Shown: one piece after another, positions 28,987 through 38,114 of the stretch | Layout: each line of letters starts with the position of its first letter | How positions within the stretch are numbered: the stretch's first letter is position 1 | DNA from: an uncultured Rhodopila sp. | GTDB lineage: Bacteria > Pseudomonadota > Alphaproteobacteria > Acetobacterales > Acetobacteraceae | Reading direction: 5' to 3' | DNA: 52,623 nt | NCBI GenBank assembly: GCA_903851415.1 | Contig: CAINOE010000005.1 | Location: 1 to 52,623, forward strand | Program-made: the position numbers and the translations under genes | Notes under the pieces: generated by a model | The model's database searches: none | What the model was told of the DNA's origin: nothing | The model's input: only the letters and a program-made list of their open reading frames with translations

Positions 28987-29600
28987 CAGGGCATCTGAAT
29001 ACCGAACCGGTCCCGAAGGCTGATGGCGTTCATGTCCCGCGCGATGACCCATTTTCGTGAATAGGCCACGATATCCGCCAGTTGCAAAAGCCGCGCGGCG
29101 GCGGAATCCAGCCTGGTAACCTGGTTTACCGCCCGGAACCTCCCGTCATGCGCCCGCGCGGACGTCATCGCCGCCTCGAACGCAGGGTGTTGATTGTGGT
29201 GGTTGGCGTCGATGATGACATCGACGTTGCCGATCGTCTCGCGACGCAGAACGTCCTGCTGGAAGCGCCGCAGCCCGATCTTGACCGTCTCGATAACGGC
29301 CTGAGCATACTGAACCGCGGCCTCGCCCCCTTTCGGGGGCACCTTCTGATTGATCAGAACTACCTGATCGTTCGGTCTGCCCGTCCAGAAACGTTGCAGC
29401 AATCCCTGCAGATAGATGTCGTCGAGATGAGAGGCATGGATCTCGTTGGCATTGGCCTCCAGCAGATCGCTGAAACACTTGTCCATTCGCCCAGCGTCCC
29501 GGGCCAGGACGATAACGCCACCGAAAAAGAACGCGCCCGTCCCCGCCGTCCCATACTCGTCGAGGAAAAACAGCACCTTCTTGTTGAGGGTAAGAGCCAA
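28986..29600 (-). CDS. DUF3800 domain protein
   Basis: A protein of 204 residues with the DUF3800 start FLDEYGTAGTGAFFFGG, a variant of the usual DESG motif, then internal IIDANHHN and a C-terminal LQLADIVAYSRKW (the conserved LQxADxxAY signature). The fold is RNase H-like, and members occur often in mobile or defence regions. The first codon is a TTG at 29600, just after the LysR stop; a GTG nine codons in is an alternative start. Its 3' end lies on the terminator at 28959-28986. Confidence 0.8.
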   Translation of the reverse strand: MALTLNKKVLFFLDEYGTAGTGAFFFGGVIVLARDAGRMDKCFSDLLEANANEIHASHLDDIYLQGLLQRFWTGRPNDQVVLINQKVPPKGGEAAVQYAQAVIETVKIGLRRFQQDVLRRETIGNVDVIIDANHHNQHPAFEAAMTSARAHDGRFRAVNQVTRLDSAAARLLQLADIVAYSRKWVIARDMNAISLRDRFGIQMP

Positions 29601-30506
29601 CTACCGTCCCGCCATCCACCCTGGCCCGATCCGCCGCGCCTCCGTCACCAGCGCCGCCGTCAGCGGCGTAAGAGGCTCCCGCTGCGGATACACCAGGCCG
29701 ACCGTCGGCGGCGGCGGCCCGTTTGGATCAGCGATCGGGATCGCCCGCACCGGCCCGGGCAGCCCCATCGTCTCCGCCAGCACCGCCGGCATGACGCTGG
29801 CCCATTGGCCGGTCCTCACATGCGAATACAGCAGCACCATCGAGTTCGACTGCAATGTCGGCGCCGTCTCCACCCCCGCCTCGCGCAGCCGGCGATCGAT
29901 GATGCGGCGGTTCTGCATGTCGGGGGTGAGCAGACACAGCGGCACCCCCGCCACCTCCGCCCACGTCACCTCCGTCCTTTCGCCCAACGGCCGATCGGCT
30001 GCGATCAGCAGGCAGTAGCGCTCGTGATAAAGCGGCACGGCGCGCGCGCGTCCCAGGGGTTCGTTGTCAACGTAAGTCAGCCCGGCCTCGATCTCCAGGT
30101 TCTCCAGCATCGTCAGGATCTCGAAGGAGTTTCGCGACAGGACGGTGAACAGTACTTCAGGATGCGCCGCGTGCAGCGGAGTCGTCAGCGCCGAGACAAT
30201 CGGCAGCGCCGTCGGTACCGCGGCGATGCGCAGATGCCCAGCCAATCCGCGCTTCAGCGCCGTGATTTCGCCGCGCATGGCCCGGTAATCGCCGACGATG
30301 CGCCGCGCCCAGTCCAGCACGCGCAGCCCCTCCGGCGTGAACCCGATGAAGCGCGATTGCCGCTGCACCAGCAGGACGCCAAGCCCCTCCTCAAGGCTTT
30401 TCAGCCCGGCCGACAGGGTCGGCTGAGTCACACCGCAGGCGTCGGCGGCCCGGCCGAAATGCTGTTCCTTCGCCAGCGCCAGCAGCATGTCGAGTTTGTC
30501 GATCAT
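29601..30506 (-). CDS. LysR-family transcriptional regulator
   Basis: A protein of 301 residues. The N-terminal winged helix (residues 1-60, FGRAADACGVTQPTLSAGLKSLE) is followed by a substrate-binding domain with a periplasmic-protein-like fold (HLRIAAVPTALPIVSAL). Its effector is unknown. It lies between the DUF3800 and retropepsin-like genes on the same strand, and no divergent target gene adjoins it, so the controlled genes cannot be named. Confidence 0.92.
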   Translation of the reverse strand: MIDKLDMLLALAKEQHFGRAADACGVTQPTLSAGLKSLEEGLGVLLVQRQSRFIGFTPEGLRVLDWARRIVGDYRAMRGEITALKRGLAGHLRIAAVPTALPIVSALTTPLHAAHPEVLFTVLSRNSFEILTMLENLEIEAGLTYVDNEPLGRARAVPLYHERYCLLIAADRPLGERTEVTWAEVAGVPLCLLTPDMQNRRIIDRRLREAGVETAPTLQSNSMVLLYSHVRTGQWASVMPAVLAETMGLPGPVRAIPIADPNGPPPPTVGLVYPQREPLTPLTAALVTEARRIGPGWMAGR

Positions 30507-30520
30507 TCACTCCTCGCCCA

Positions 30521-31432
30521 TTACTCCTGCCCGGGCCGGGAAACGAATACCTGGCGGTTGCGGAATGAGATCCAGACGCGCCGGCCTTGCAGGAATGGCT
30601 CGCCGATAAGGGCATCGCCGATACCCGCCTCGGACAACTGGATGGCGATCAGCGGGGCGATCTGCACGGTGGGGCCAATGCGAAGCTGCCTGAAGCGGTG
30701 GACGTAGGCAATGGCCTCGGCCGGACCCACGCCGCGCTGGCGGATTCTGGCATCGCCAGCCAGGGCCTGCTCGTTCAGGCCCATCCGCCGGGTCATGTCC
30801 GCGCCGATGAGATTGCGCCCTGCCCCGGTATCCAGGATCGCCATGCCGGACACGCCGTCCAGCTCAATCGGCAGCAGCAGGCGATCCTTGCGCGCGCCGA
30901 TGCCGGGAATCTCCGCCGCCGGTTCCGCCCAGGGCGGAGCGGATTGCGGACATTGCCGGGCGCGATACAGCGTCAGCACGCCGTGCGGCACGTCGATGTC
31001 CAGGTCGAACGCCAGCAGGATGTCGGCGCCGAGCAGCCCGTCGGCATCCAGACCGTGTTCGTTCCGCAAGTTGAATGTGCCGACGGCGACCCGTTCGACC
31101 GGGAAATGCACGCCGCCGAGTACCAGCCGATCGAGGTCAACGTCGGTGGTGACAGTGCGGCCGCCGATGCCAAGCGAGCGGGTCCGGTAACGCGGGTCGT
31201 GCGGCAAGCCCAGCCGCTCGGCGGCGGCATCGCTGAGCGTGGTTCGCTCCGCCCCGCTATCGACCACCAGATGCACCCACTTGCCGTTGATGCCGGCGGG
31301 GACCACCGGCAGATGGTCCTGCACCTGCAGAGGCATCGTCGCGATCAGTGAAAGGGAGCAGTCGGCGGCGGTCGGGCCGCAATGCGTCAACAGCAACAGC
31401 AGCATGAGGCCGAACGCGCGGCGGAACGGCAT
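30521..31432 (-). CDS. Retropepsin-like aspartyl protease, exported
   Basis: A protein of 303 residues from the ATG at 31432 (MPFRRAFGLM; a GAAGGTG site is 9 bases upstream). Longer starts at 31471 and 31501 exist. A hydrophobic signal (LLLLLTHC) could be a lipoprotein lipobox with Cys18. Two aspartyl active-site motifs are visible: Asp58-Ser-Gly and Asp201-Thr-Gly. The protein therefore carries two retropepsin-type domains in one chain. It probably acts in the periplasm; the substrate is unknown. Confidence 0.82.
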   Translation of the reverse strand: MPFRRAFGLMLLLLLTHCGPTAADCSLSLIATMPLQVQDHLPVVPAGINGKWVHLVVDSGAERTTLSDAAAERLGLPHDPRYRTRSLGIGGRTVTTDVDLDRLVLGGVHFPVERVAVGTFNLRNEHGLDADGLLGADILLAFDLDIDVPHGVLTLYRARQCPQSAPPWAEPAAEIPGIGARKDRLLLPIELDGVSGMAILDTGAGRNLIGADMTRRMGLNEQALAGDARIRQRGVGPAEAIAYVHRFRQLRIGPTVQIAPLIAIQLSEAGIGDALIGEPFLQGRRVWISFRNRQVFVSRPGQE

Positions 31433-31537
31433 GGGCGGGGCACCTTCGGTCTCGGTTGGCGGGGAGACCATGGCATAGGCACCACGTCGTTGCCAAAGCA
31501 TTTCATTGACGGACGGCGGCCGGAATGCTTGGACGGA

Positions 31538-32122
31538 TCAGGCTTCGGCGCTGCTTTCTGGGGGGAGTTCAATGCCGGTGTAGAACTCCGCCATCGGGAC
31601 TTCCACGCCGATTTCCGGCATCCGCAGCGTGTCGCCGGCGGTCAGCGTATCCGCGACCAGATCGTTTTCCTTGCGCACGAAGACCATCGCCGCGATGGCG
31701 TCCTGCTCCAGGATGACATAGCGCCGGATCGAGGCCGTCGCGCCGTATTCGCGCAGCTTCTCGATCCGGTCTGTGCGGGACGTGCTGTCGCTGAGGACTT
31801 CGAATACGACGGCCGGGTCGCGCACCACGGTCGATTTGGCCGGACCGGGAGTGCACACCACGAAGGCGTCGGGGTAGCGAATACGGCCGGCCACTTCAAT
31901 TTTCATGGTCGGGCCAAACACGCGACACAGTGCGCCGGGAAGACGGCTTTGCACCGAGAACCTGACATTGCCGGCAATGATCTCATGCGCGCGCGTTCCA
32001 CCGGTCATCGCGACCGGTTCGAACCCGTCAAATTCCCAGCGAAGCTCCTGCCTTTCCTCCCAGGCAAGGAACTCGGCGAGGGTCATCGGCTTGCGCAGCG
32101 CCACACTCATGGATGCGTCCAT
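31538..32122 (-). CDS. Uma2 family protein (PD-(D/E)XK nuclease-like)
   Basis: A protein of 194 residues. Family landmarks are MTLAEFLAWEERQ, WEFDGFEPVAMTGG, YPDAFVVCTP, VVFEVLSDSTSRTDR (acidic catalytic region) and RRYVILEQ. The fold is of the restriction-endonuclease type, and the role is not established (accessory, possibly antiviral). The start could instead be the ATG four codons in. It is a single gene. Confidence 0.88.
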   Translation of the reverse strand: MDASMSVALRKPMTLAEFLAWEERQELRWEFDGFEPVAMTGGTRAHEIIAGNVRFSVQSRLPGALCRVFGPTMKIEVAGRIRYPDAFVVCTPGPAKSTVVRDPAVVFEVLSDSTSRTDRIEKLREYGATASIRRYVILEQDAIAAMVFVRKENDLVADTLTAGDTLRMPEIGVEVPMAEFYTGIELPPESSAEA

Positions 32123-32193
32123 ACCACACTCCCGCCGATTTGTCGCCTGTTCGCAGCCGGTGCTAAATCGGCCATCCCAACCAGGAGAACCCC

Positions 32194-32484
32194 ATGGCCA
32201 AGACCTACTGGATCGCCACCTATCGTGCGGTGACCGACCCCGCCAAACTCGCCGCCTATGCGCAACTCGCCGGCCCCGCCATCGCCGCCGGTGGCGGAAC
32301 GTTCATCGTCCGCGGCACGCCGGTCAAGACCTATGAGGCGGGCCTGAACCAGCGAGCCGTCGTCATCGCGTTCGACAGCCTGGAGCAAGCTGTCGCGACC
32401 CATGACAGCCCCGCTTACCAGGCCGCACTCGAGGCACTCGGCGACGGGGCGGAACGCGACATCCGGGTGGTCGAGGGCGTCTGA
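32194..32484 (+). CDS. DUF1330 family protein
   Basis: A protein of 96 residues beginning MAKTYWIATYRAV, with PVKTYEAGLNQRAVVIAFDS and SPAYQAALEALGDGAERD, the usual DUF1330 layout (a small ferredoxin-like dimer). Function unknown. An AACCAGGAGAACCCC stretch carries its ribosome-binding site. It ends with a TGA that directly abuts the stop of the convergent MBL-fold gene. Confidence 0.88.
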   Translation: MAKTYWIATYRAVTDPAKLAAYAQLAGPAIAAGGGTFIVRGTPVKTYEAGLNQRAVVIAFDSLEQAVATHDSPAYQAALEALGDGAERDIRVVEGV

Positions 32485-33363
32485 TCAGCCGGTAACATAC
32501 TCGCATCTGAACCCGTCGCCCCACCGCTTGATATAACCGCGGGATGGCGACGGGAAATGCGCGAAGCAGCACTGCGTGTCCGTATCGCAGTAGGTTTCCA
32601 GGAACTTGCGGCGCGTCGCGGAACTTTGCACCGGGTCGTAATCGATCCGCATCGCCAGATCGGTCCACTTCGCCTGCAGCGGGGTATGGATCAGGTCGCC
32701 GGTGATCACGGCATCCCGGCCCCGCTTGCCGAGCGTCACCGCGTAATGATCGATCGTGTGACCCGGCGTCGGAACCAGCGAGACCACATCGCTCAAGGAA
32801 TGATCGCTGGTGACCAGGTCGCAGCGCTTCGCCTCGATGATCGGGATGACGCTGTCGAATATCGGCGGAACCGTTGCCTTGTCATTTTCCGCCAGCCAGT
32901 AGTCCAGTTCCTGCTTCGAGAACAGATACCGCGCGTTGGGGAATGTCGGCACCCACCGGCCGTTCTCCAGCCGCGTGTTCCAGCCGACATGATCGACATG
33001 AAGATGCGTGCAAAGAACAAAATCGATGTCGGCGACGGTCAGGCCGGCCTCCGCCAGCCCCTGCATGAACACGGTGTCGGTCTTCATATGCCATAACGGC
33101 CGCAGCGGACGCTGCTTGTCGTTGCCGACGCAACTATCGACAAGAATAACGTGGCGGCCCGTGCGCACGACATAGGACTGGAAGCACAGCACCAGGCGGT
33201 CCTGCGCGTCCAGCGCGAGCGGGTTCCGCATCCAGCTTCGGCTTTCGTCCAGCCGCTCCGGCGTCAACGACGGCAGGAACTCCAGCGCCGGCGTGAAGCC
33301 GCACTCCATCTCGATGATCCGGTGGACGGTCATGTCGCCGAGTTTGAAGGTCGTCGTTGCCAT
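32485..33363 (-). CDS. MBL-fold metallohydrolase
   Basis: A protein of 292 residues with the metallo-beta-lactamase fold. The metal motif THLHVDHVGW, the later TPGHTIDHY and the GD in VITGDLIHTP are all present. The layout is like lactonases and other hydrolases of the AHL-lactonase group. A quorum-quenching role is possible but only one of many. It is a single gene, convergent with DUF1330. Confidence 0.9.
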   Translation of the reverse strand: MATTTFKLGDMTVHRIIEMECGFTPALEFLPSLTPERLDESRSWMRNPLALDAQDRLVLCFQSYVVRTGRHVILVDSCVGNDKQRPLRPLWHMKTDTVFMQGLAEAGLTVADIDFVLCTHLHVDHVGWNTRLENGRWVPTFPNARYLFSKQELDYWLAENDKATVPPIFDSVIPIIEAKRCDLVTSDHSLSDVVSLVPTPGHTIDHYAVTLGKRGRDAVITGDLIHTPLQAKWTDLAMRIDYDPVQSSATRRKFLETYCDTDTQCCFAHFPSPSRGYIKRWGDGFRCEYVTG

Positions 33364-33411
33364 TCGGTTCGCTCCCCGGTTCCGATGGCAGCAGGTTAGC
33401 CGCGGACGGGG

Positions 33412-34740
33412 CTACCCCGCCATCGCGTAGCCGCGCCGCCGCGCCGGAGGCAGCCTGTGCCGCCCGGCGACCCGCTCCAGGAGCAGCCGCACGTCCGCGT
33501 CCAACCCCGCCTTCAGAGCGGAGTCGAGGAAGACCTGCTCCAGCACGTCCTGCTGCGCGTGGCTGCCGCCGATGCGGTACATCTCCCCCAGCACCGGCCG
33601 CATCAGCGCCACCGCGCGGTCATGCCGCCCCTGTCCGTTCGCCAGCACCGCGCGGGCCACCGGCAGGCCGACATCGCGCGTCAGCACGGCATTCGGCTGC
33701 CCGCCGTTCGCGAAATCCGCCATGCCGGCGAGCATCGCGTCCGCCGCCGCATCCCGGCCCGTGGCGGCCAGCGCCATCATCCAGTGGGCGGCAGTGAAGG
33801 CAGACTGGCAATCGCCGATGCGGGCCTCGGCCTTGTCCGCCAGTTCGGTCCATCTCCCGCCGGCATCCACGCCCAGCCGGCCCAGGCGGAACAGCATCGA
33901 GGCCGCGTTCTGCATGTCGATATATAGATCGGGTGCCGCCTCGGTCAGCGGCGATCCGAGGTTGCGGAACGCCGTGTCGTACAGCGACAGCACCTTGCCG
34001 AAATCGCCGATCTCCAGGTGATACAGCGCCTGGTGCCACCAGAGATGATGCTTGAGGTTGTTGCCGCCATCCCAGCGCCGCTGCAGCGCTTCCACCCAGG
34101 CGATCCCCTCATGCCGGCGGCCCGTCATCTCGAGCACATGCGCCACGCCATGCGCCGCCCACAGGTCGCCGGGATCGAGCCGGATCGCCGCCCGGCCGGC
34201 GTTCTCCGCCTCCTGGTAATGACCGCACTCCTCCTGTGCGAAGCAGCGGCAGCCGAGAATGGCGGCGAAGCCGGGCAAGGCCGCGCTCCAGTGCCGCTCG
34301 GCCGACAGCACGGAGGCCAGCATCGCCTCCGGCCGCCCGGCCCAGAAGTTGACGAAATGCGCGAGGCGGAAGGCCAGGATGTCGTGCGGATGCTCCGCCA
34401 GGATGTCGTCCCATGCCGCGACGGCGCGCAGCGGATCGCCGTCGATCCAGTGCGCGAGCGCCGCTGCGTGCGCCTGCTCGCGGGCCGAAGCGGGGGACCG
34501 CCGCGCTTCCGCCAGGGCGGCGCGCGCCGTGGGCAGCGCGTCGGCACGGAACGACATCAGCAGCAGATAGCCGCGCAGGCAATGCGCCATGCCGAAATCC
34601 GCATCGGCTTGCAGCAATGCGTCCATCCGGGCGGGCATGTCGGCACGGTAGTTCAGATACCCGTCAACCGCATGATCGAACCGTGTGACCGCCTGCGCCG
34701 ACACTGTGGTCAGAGCGAGGCCGCGGCAATCCTTGACCAT
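33412..34740 (-). CDS. Tetratricopeptide-repeat protein of the TTC38 type
   Basis: A protein of 442 residues from the ATG at 34740, with GGGGAGG eight bases upstream. It is entirely helical, with repeated pairs of helices (HAAALAHWIDGDPLRAVAAW, HYQEAENAGRAAIRLDP, HYLEIGDFGKVLSLYDTAF-like). The conserved HHLWWHQALYHLEIGDF is a signature of TTC38-like proteins. It is soluble. The function of the bacterial homologues is unknown. Confidence 0.83.
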   Translation of the reverse strand: MVKDCRGLALTTVSAQAVTRFDHAVDGYLNYRADMPARMDALLQADADFGMAHCLRGYLLLMSFRADALPTARAALAEARRSPASAREQAHAAALAHWIDGDPLRAVAAWDDILAEHPHDILAFRLAHFVNFWAGRPEAMLASVLSAERHWSAALPGFAAILGCRCFAQEECGHYQEAENAGRAAIRLDPGDLWAAHGVAHVLEMTGRRHEGIAWVEALQRRWDGGNNLKHHLWWHQALYHLEIGDFGKVLSLYDTAFRNLGSPLTEAAPDLYIDMQNAASMLFRLGRLGVDAGGRWTELADKAEARIGDCQSAFTAAHWMMALAATGRDAAADAMLAGMADFANGGQPNAVLTRDVGLPVARAVLANGQGRHDRAVALMRPVLGEMYRIGGSHAQQDVLEQVFLDSALKAGLDADVRLLLERVAGRHRLPPARRRGYAMAG

Positions 34741-34804
34741 CCGTTTGTCCTCCCCGCCGCCGCGCATAGCACGAAGGCCGGGAGAGACGAAGGCGCCGGA
34801 CCGG

Positions 34805-35233
34805 TCAGGCCGGAGTCAGGCTGACCCGCGCGACTCCTGACCGCAGGATGCCGAGTTGGCGGGCCGCGGCGGCCGAGAGATCGACGATGCGCCTGGCCGA
34901 GTAGATCCGGTCGGTCACGGTGACGACGACGGATTGGTTCGTGCCGGCCAGCGTGACCCTGAGCCTGGTGCCGAACGGCAGCCAGGCATGGGCTGCGGTG
35001 AGCAGCCTTTGGTCGAAGCGGCTGCCGTCGGCAGCGCGGCGGCCATGATAGGCATTGCTGTAGAAGGAGGCGGTCCCCGTTTCGCTGACCCAGTTGGAGT
35101 CCTGCCCGTCGGTTGAGGGGACTGCCTGGCGGTGGTGGTGCTTGGATGCGGTGCGCGCCAAAGCTCCGTGATGCGACGATCCCAGCAGCGCCGACGCTGC
35201 AATGACCGCGATTGCGAAATGTTTTCTCATCAT
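34805..35233 (-). CDS. RlpA-like double-psi beta-barrel protein
   Basis: A protein of 142 residues with a signal peptide (FAIAVIAASALLGSSHHGA). The DPBB domain shows GTASFYSNAYHGRRAADGSRFDQ, LPFGTRLRVT and VTDRIYSARRIVDLS, as in RlpA. No C-terminal SPOR domain is present, so it is the short secreted form. It probably acts on peptidoglycan; loss or gain of lytic activity cannot be judged. Confidence 0.85.
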   Translation of the reverse strand: MMRKHFAIAVIAASALLGSSHHGALARTASKHHHRQAVPSTDGQDSNWVSETGTASFYSNAYHGRRAADGSRFDQRLLTAAHAWLPFGTRLRVTLAGTNQSVVVTVTDRIYSARRIVDLSAAAARQLGILRSGVARVSLTPA

Positions 35234-35782
35234 ACCTCACTGAACGACAGGCGAACGATTAACAAAAGTCAGTTAACCGTTTCGGTGGTGTGTCAGGGCA
35301 CAATATCCGCCCTCCAATGCAGTCGAAATGACCAGCATTGTGTCAAAGAACCTCGCCAATACGGCGAAATTGCGGCATTTTCTCGTGCCGCGAGTGGTTG
35401 TTCCCCGCTCCATGTTAAGCAACATGCTGCAAATCGACTGCGATGACAACCCCGTGATCGACGATTTTTCGGTTCGGATCCGCGGAATCGCGAATGTCAA
35501 AGAATTTCAGCGGCCAGGCGTTCACGGTAACGGCTTGAAAAGGCAAAAGATTTGGACGACTGGCCAATATGACGATTCGGAGGAGGCGCGGCGTCCGATG
35601 GCTCTATTGTGCCATTTTGCCGTGTGCTCCGTCGCAACAGTATCATTTTTTATACAGGCGCCTGCACCTGGCCGCCGTGTGCGACACGGCGATTTCCCCT
35701 CCGGACGCGCCAGTTCGCTCCCCGCCGGGATCGTACCCGTGGTAAGGGACCGCCGCAGCCACCCTTCAGGCGACTCCGGACC
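35234..35782. other. Intergenic region with hairpins, no gene seen
   Basis: About 550 bases, lower in GC than the flanks. Two hairpins stand out: GCGGCA/TGCCGC (35372-35391) and CATGTT/AACATG (around 35411-35426). Open frames on both strands here lack protein-like composition. The stretch presumably holds the promoters of the leftward RlpA gene and the rightward Nudix gene. Confidence 0.45.
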
Positions 35783-36325
35783 ATGACCAATCCCTACGTG
35801 ACCGTCTCCAGCCGGATCGCCTATGAAAACCCCTGGACCCGGGTGCGCGAGGACAAGATCCGCCGCCCGGACGGATCCGACGGCATCTACGGCGTGGTGA
35901 TTCGGCCGGATTTCGTGGTCGTCGCGGCGTTGCAGGCCGGGCTCGTCACTTTGGTGGAGCAATACCGCTATCCGGTCCATGCGCGCATGTGGGAGTTCCC
36001 GATGGGCATGTGGGAGCACGCCCCCGGAACCGATCCGGCGGTGCTGGCCGCGGCGGAACTGCGGGAGGAAACCGGGCTGACCGCCGGCCGGATGGTCTAT
36101 GCGGGGCCAATCTTCCAGGGACCGGGCTACTGCACCCAGCGCGGCCACATTTTCCTCGCGACGGACCTCAGCCGCGGCGAGACGCAGCGCGAGGTCACCG
36201 AACAGGACATGATTGCGCGCGATTTCCCGCTGGCGGAGATGGAGGCGATGATCCGCTCGGGCGTCATCCTGGACGGCATGACGATCGCGGCGTTCGGGCT
36301 GCTGCGGGTGAAGGGGCTGCTGTAG
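35783..36325 (+). CDS. Nudix hydrolase, ADP-ribose pyrophosphatase-like
   Basis: A protein of 180 residues from the ATG at 35783. It begins MTNPYVTVSSRIAYENPW and has the YPVHARMWEFPMG segment that precedes a Nudix box. The box reads ...AAAELREETGL, so the first Arg of the REUxEE core is replaced by Ala, while the metal-binding Glu residues remain. Typical substrates are ADP-ribose or other nucleoside diphosphate derivatives. It lies 113 bases before the acyl-CoA synthetase on the same strand. Confidence 0.85.
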   Translation: MTNPYVTVSSRIAYENPWTRVREDKIRRPDGSDGIYGVVIRPDFVVVAALQAGLVTLVEQYRYPVHARMWEFPMGMWEHAPGTDPAVLAAAELREETGLTAGRMVYAGPIFQGPGYCTQRGHIFLATDLSRGETQREVTEQDMIARDFPLAEMEAMIRSGVILDGMTIAAFGLLRVKGLL

Positions 36326-36438
36326 CGGCAAGCCGGGCGAGCGGCTTCCCTGGATTCTCGGGACAAGTTGATGTCCGGGGCCTTGCGGGGTGCCGTCCCG
36401 GCTCACCAGGATGGCGGCAACAAGACCAGGGAGACGAC

Positions 36439-37974
36439 ATGTCCATCGGCACCCACGCCGTCCGGGCTCCCGGACGGGCTGCGGTCATCGACAGCGGCAG
36501 CGGAGAGATCGTCACCTACCGCCAGCTCGACGAACGCTCGAACCGTCTCGCGCAGTATCTGCATGCGGCGGGACTGCGCCGCGGCGACACGGTCGCGCTG
36601 TTCATGGAGAACACGCCGCGCTTTCTCGAGGTGGTGTGGGCGGCGCGGAGGTCCGGCCTGTATCTGACGGCGGTGAACCGCTACCTGACGGCGGAGGAGG
36701 CCGCCTACATCATCGACGACTGCGACGCGAAGGTGCTGATCAGCTCGTCCGCGCGGGCCGATGTTGCGGTTGCCCTGCCGGGCCGCCTGCCGCGGTGCCG
36801 GGAGTTCCTGATCATCGGCGGCGGCGTCGATGGCTGGACGTCCTACGAAGACGCGGTCGCCGGATTCCCCGCGCATCCGCTGGACGAGCAATGGCTCGGG
36901 GAGCTGATGCTGTACAGCTCCGGCACCACCGGGCGTCCCAAGGGGGTGCGCAAACCGCTGCAGCCGGTGCAGGTGGACGAGGCCGGCGGGCTGTCGGATC
37001 TGATGCGCGGGCTGGGGTTCGGCGATACGACGGTCTACCTGTCGCCGGCGCCGATGTATCATGCGGCGCCGCTGGTGTTTTCCATCAATGCGCAATGCGC
37101 CGGCGGGACGGTGCTGATGATGCCGCGCTTCGACCCCGAGGAGGCGCTGGCGCTGATCGAACGCTACCGGGTGACGCACAGCCAGTTCGTCCCGACCATG
37201 TTCGTGCGCATGCTGAAATTGCCGGAGGCGGTGCGCCGCCGCTACGACCTGTCGAGCCACCGTCTCGCCATCCACGCCGCGGCGCCCTGCCCTGTCGAGG
37301 TGAAGCGGGCGATGATCGATTGGTGGGGGCCGATCATCCACGAATACTATGGCGCTACCGAGGGCAACGGTCTGACCTGGATCGACTCCGCTGCCTGGCT
37401 GGCGCATCCCGGCTCCGTCGGCAAGCCGATCATCGGGGTGGTGCATGTCTGCGACGAGGACGGCGCGGACCTGCCGATCGGCGAGACCGGGCTGGTGTAT
37501 TTCGAGCGCGATACGATGCCGTTTGCCTATTACAAAGACCCGGAGCGCACCCGCGCTTCGCAGCATCCGCTGCATCCGGCGTGGTCCACGCTCGGCGACC
37601 TGGGTTACCTGGATGCGGAGGGCTATCTGTACCTGACCGACCGCAGGGCGTTCATGATCATCTCGGGTGGGGTGAACATCTATCCACGGGAGATCGAGGA
37701 CACGCTGGTGGCGCATGCGGCGGTGCGCGACGTCGCGGTATTCGGGCTGCCCGATCCGGAGATGGGCGAGCAGGTCAAGGCGGTGGTGGAGCTGATGGAC
37801 GGTTTCGCTCCGTCGGACGCGCTGGCGGCGGAGCTCATCGGCTTCGCGCGGGAGCGGCTCGCGCACTTCAAGGCGCCGAAATCGCTGGATTTCATCGACG
37901 CTTTGCCGCGGATGCCGACGGGCAAGCTGTATAAGCATGCGCTGCGGGCGCAGTACCTGGCGCGCTGTGCCTGA
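36439..37974 (+). CDS. Fatty-acyl-CoA synthetase (AMP-binding family)
   Basis: A protein of 511 residues from the ATG at 36439 (ribosome-binding site AGGGAGAC). The AMP-binding P-loop-like motif YSSGTTGRPKGV, the YGATEG adenylate motif, the hinge DRRAFMIISGGVNIYP and the C-terminal Lys in LPRMPTGKLYK are all present. It activates a carboxylic acid to acyl-AMP and then acyl-CoA; medium- or long-chain fatty acid is likely but not certain. Confidence 0.92.
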   Translation: MSIGTHAVRAPGRAAVIDSGSGEIVTYRQLDERSNRLAQYLHAAGLRRGDTVALFMENTPRFLEVVWAARRSGLYLTAVNRYLTAEEAAYIIDDCDAKVLISSSARADVAVALPGRLPRCREFLIIGGGVDGWTSYEDAVAGFPAHPLDEQWLGELMLYSSGTTGRPKGVRKPLQPVQVDEAGGLSDLMRGLGFGDTTVYLSPAPMYHAAPLVFSINAQCAGGTVLMMPRFDPEEALALIERYRVTHSQFVPTMFVRMLKLPEAVRRRYDLSSHRLAIHAAAPCPVEVKRAMIDWWGPIIHEYYGATEGNGLTWIDSAAWLAHPGSVGKPIIGVVHVCDEDGADLPIGETGLVYFERDTMPFAYYKDPERTRASQHPLHPAWSTLGDLGYLDAEGYLYLTDRRAFMIISGGVNIYPREIEDTLVAHAAVRDVAVFGLPDPEMGEQVKAVVELMDGFAPSDALAAELIGFARERLAHFKAPKSLDFIDALPRMPTGKLYKHALRAQYLARCA

Positions 37975-38114
37975 CTTCGGCATGGCCCGGGCGGCGTTTC
38001 GGCGAGATGTCGGTGAAGCCGCCCGGCGCGCCGCGGCCGAACCGATCCTCTTCACACCCGATCCGACTGTGGTATGACGCGGCACGGCTCGCCGCAACCG
38101 ATAAGGTTTCCGTC

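Noticed and set aside
28743..29060. Short open frames on both strands around 28.8-29.0 kb
   Set aside because: They overlap a strong structured-RNA candidate and a terminator; such frames are usually artefacts.
35328..35786. 152-residue open frame on the plus strand
   Set aside because: No ribosome-binding site, no domain, odd composition; it ends at the start of the Nudix gene, so it is probably chance.
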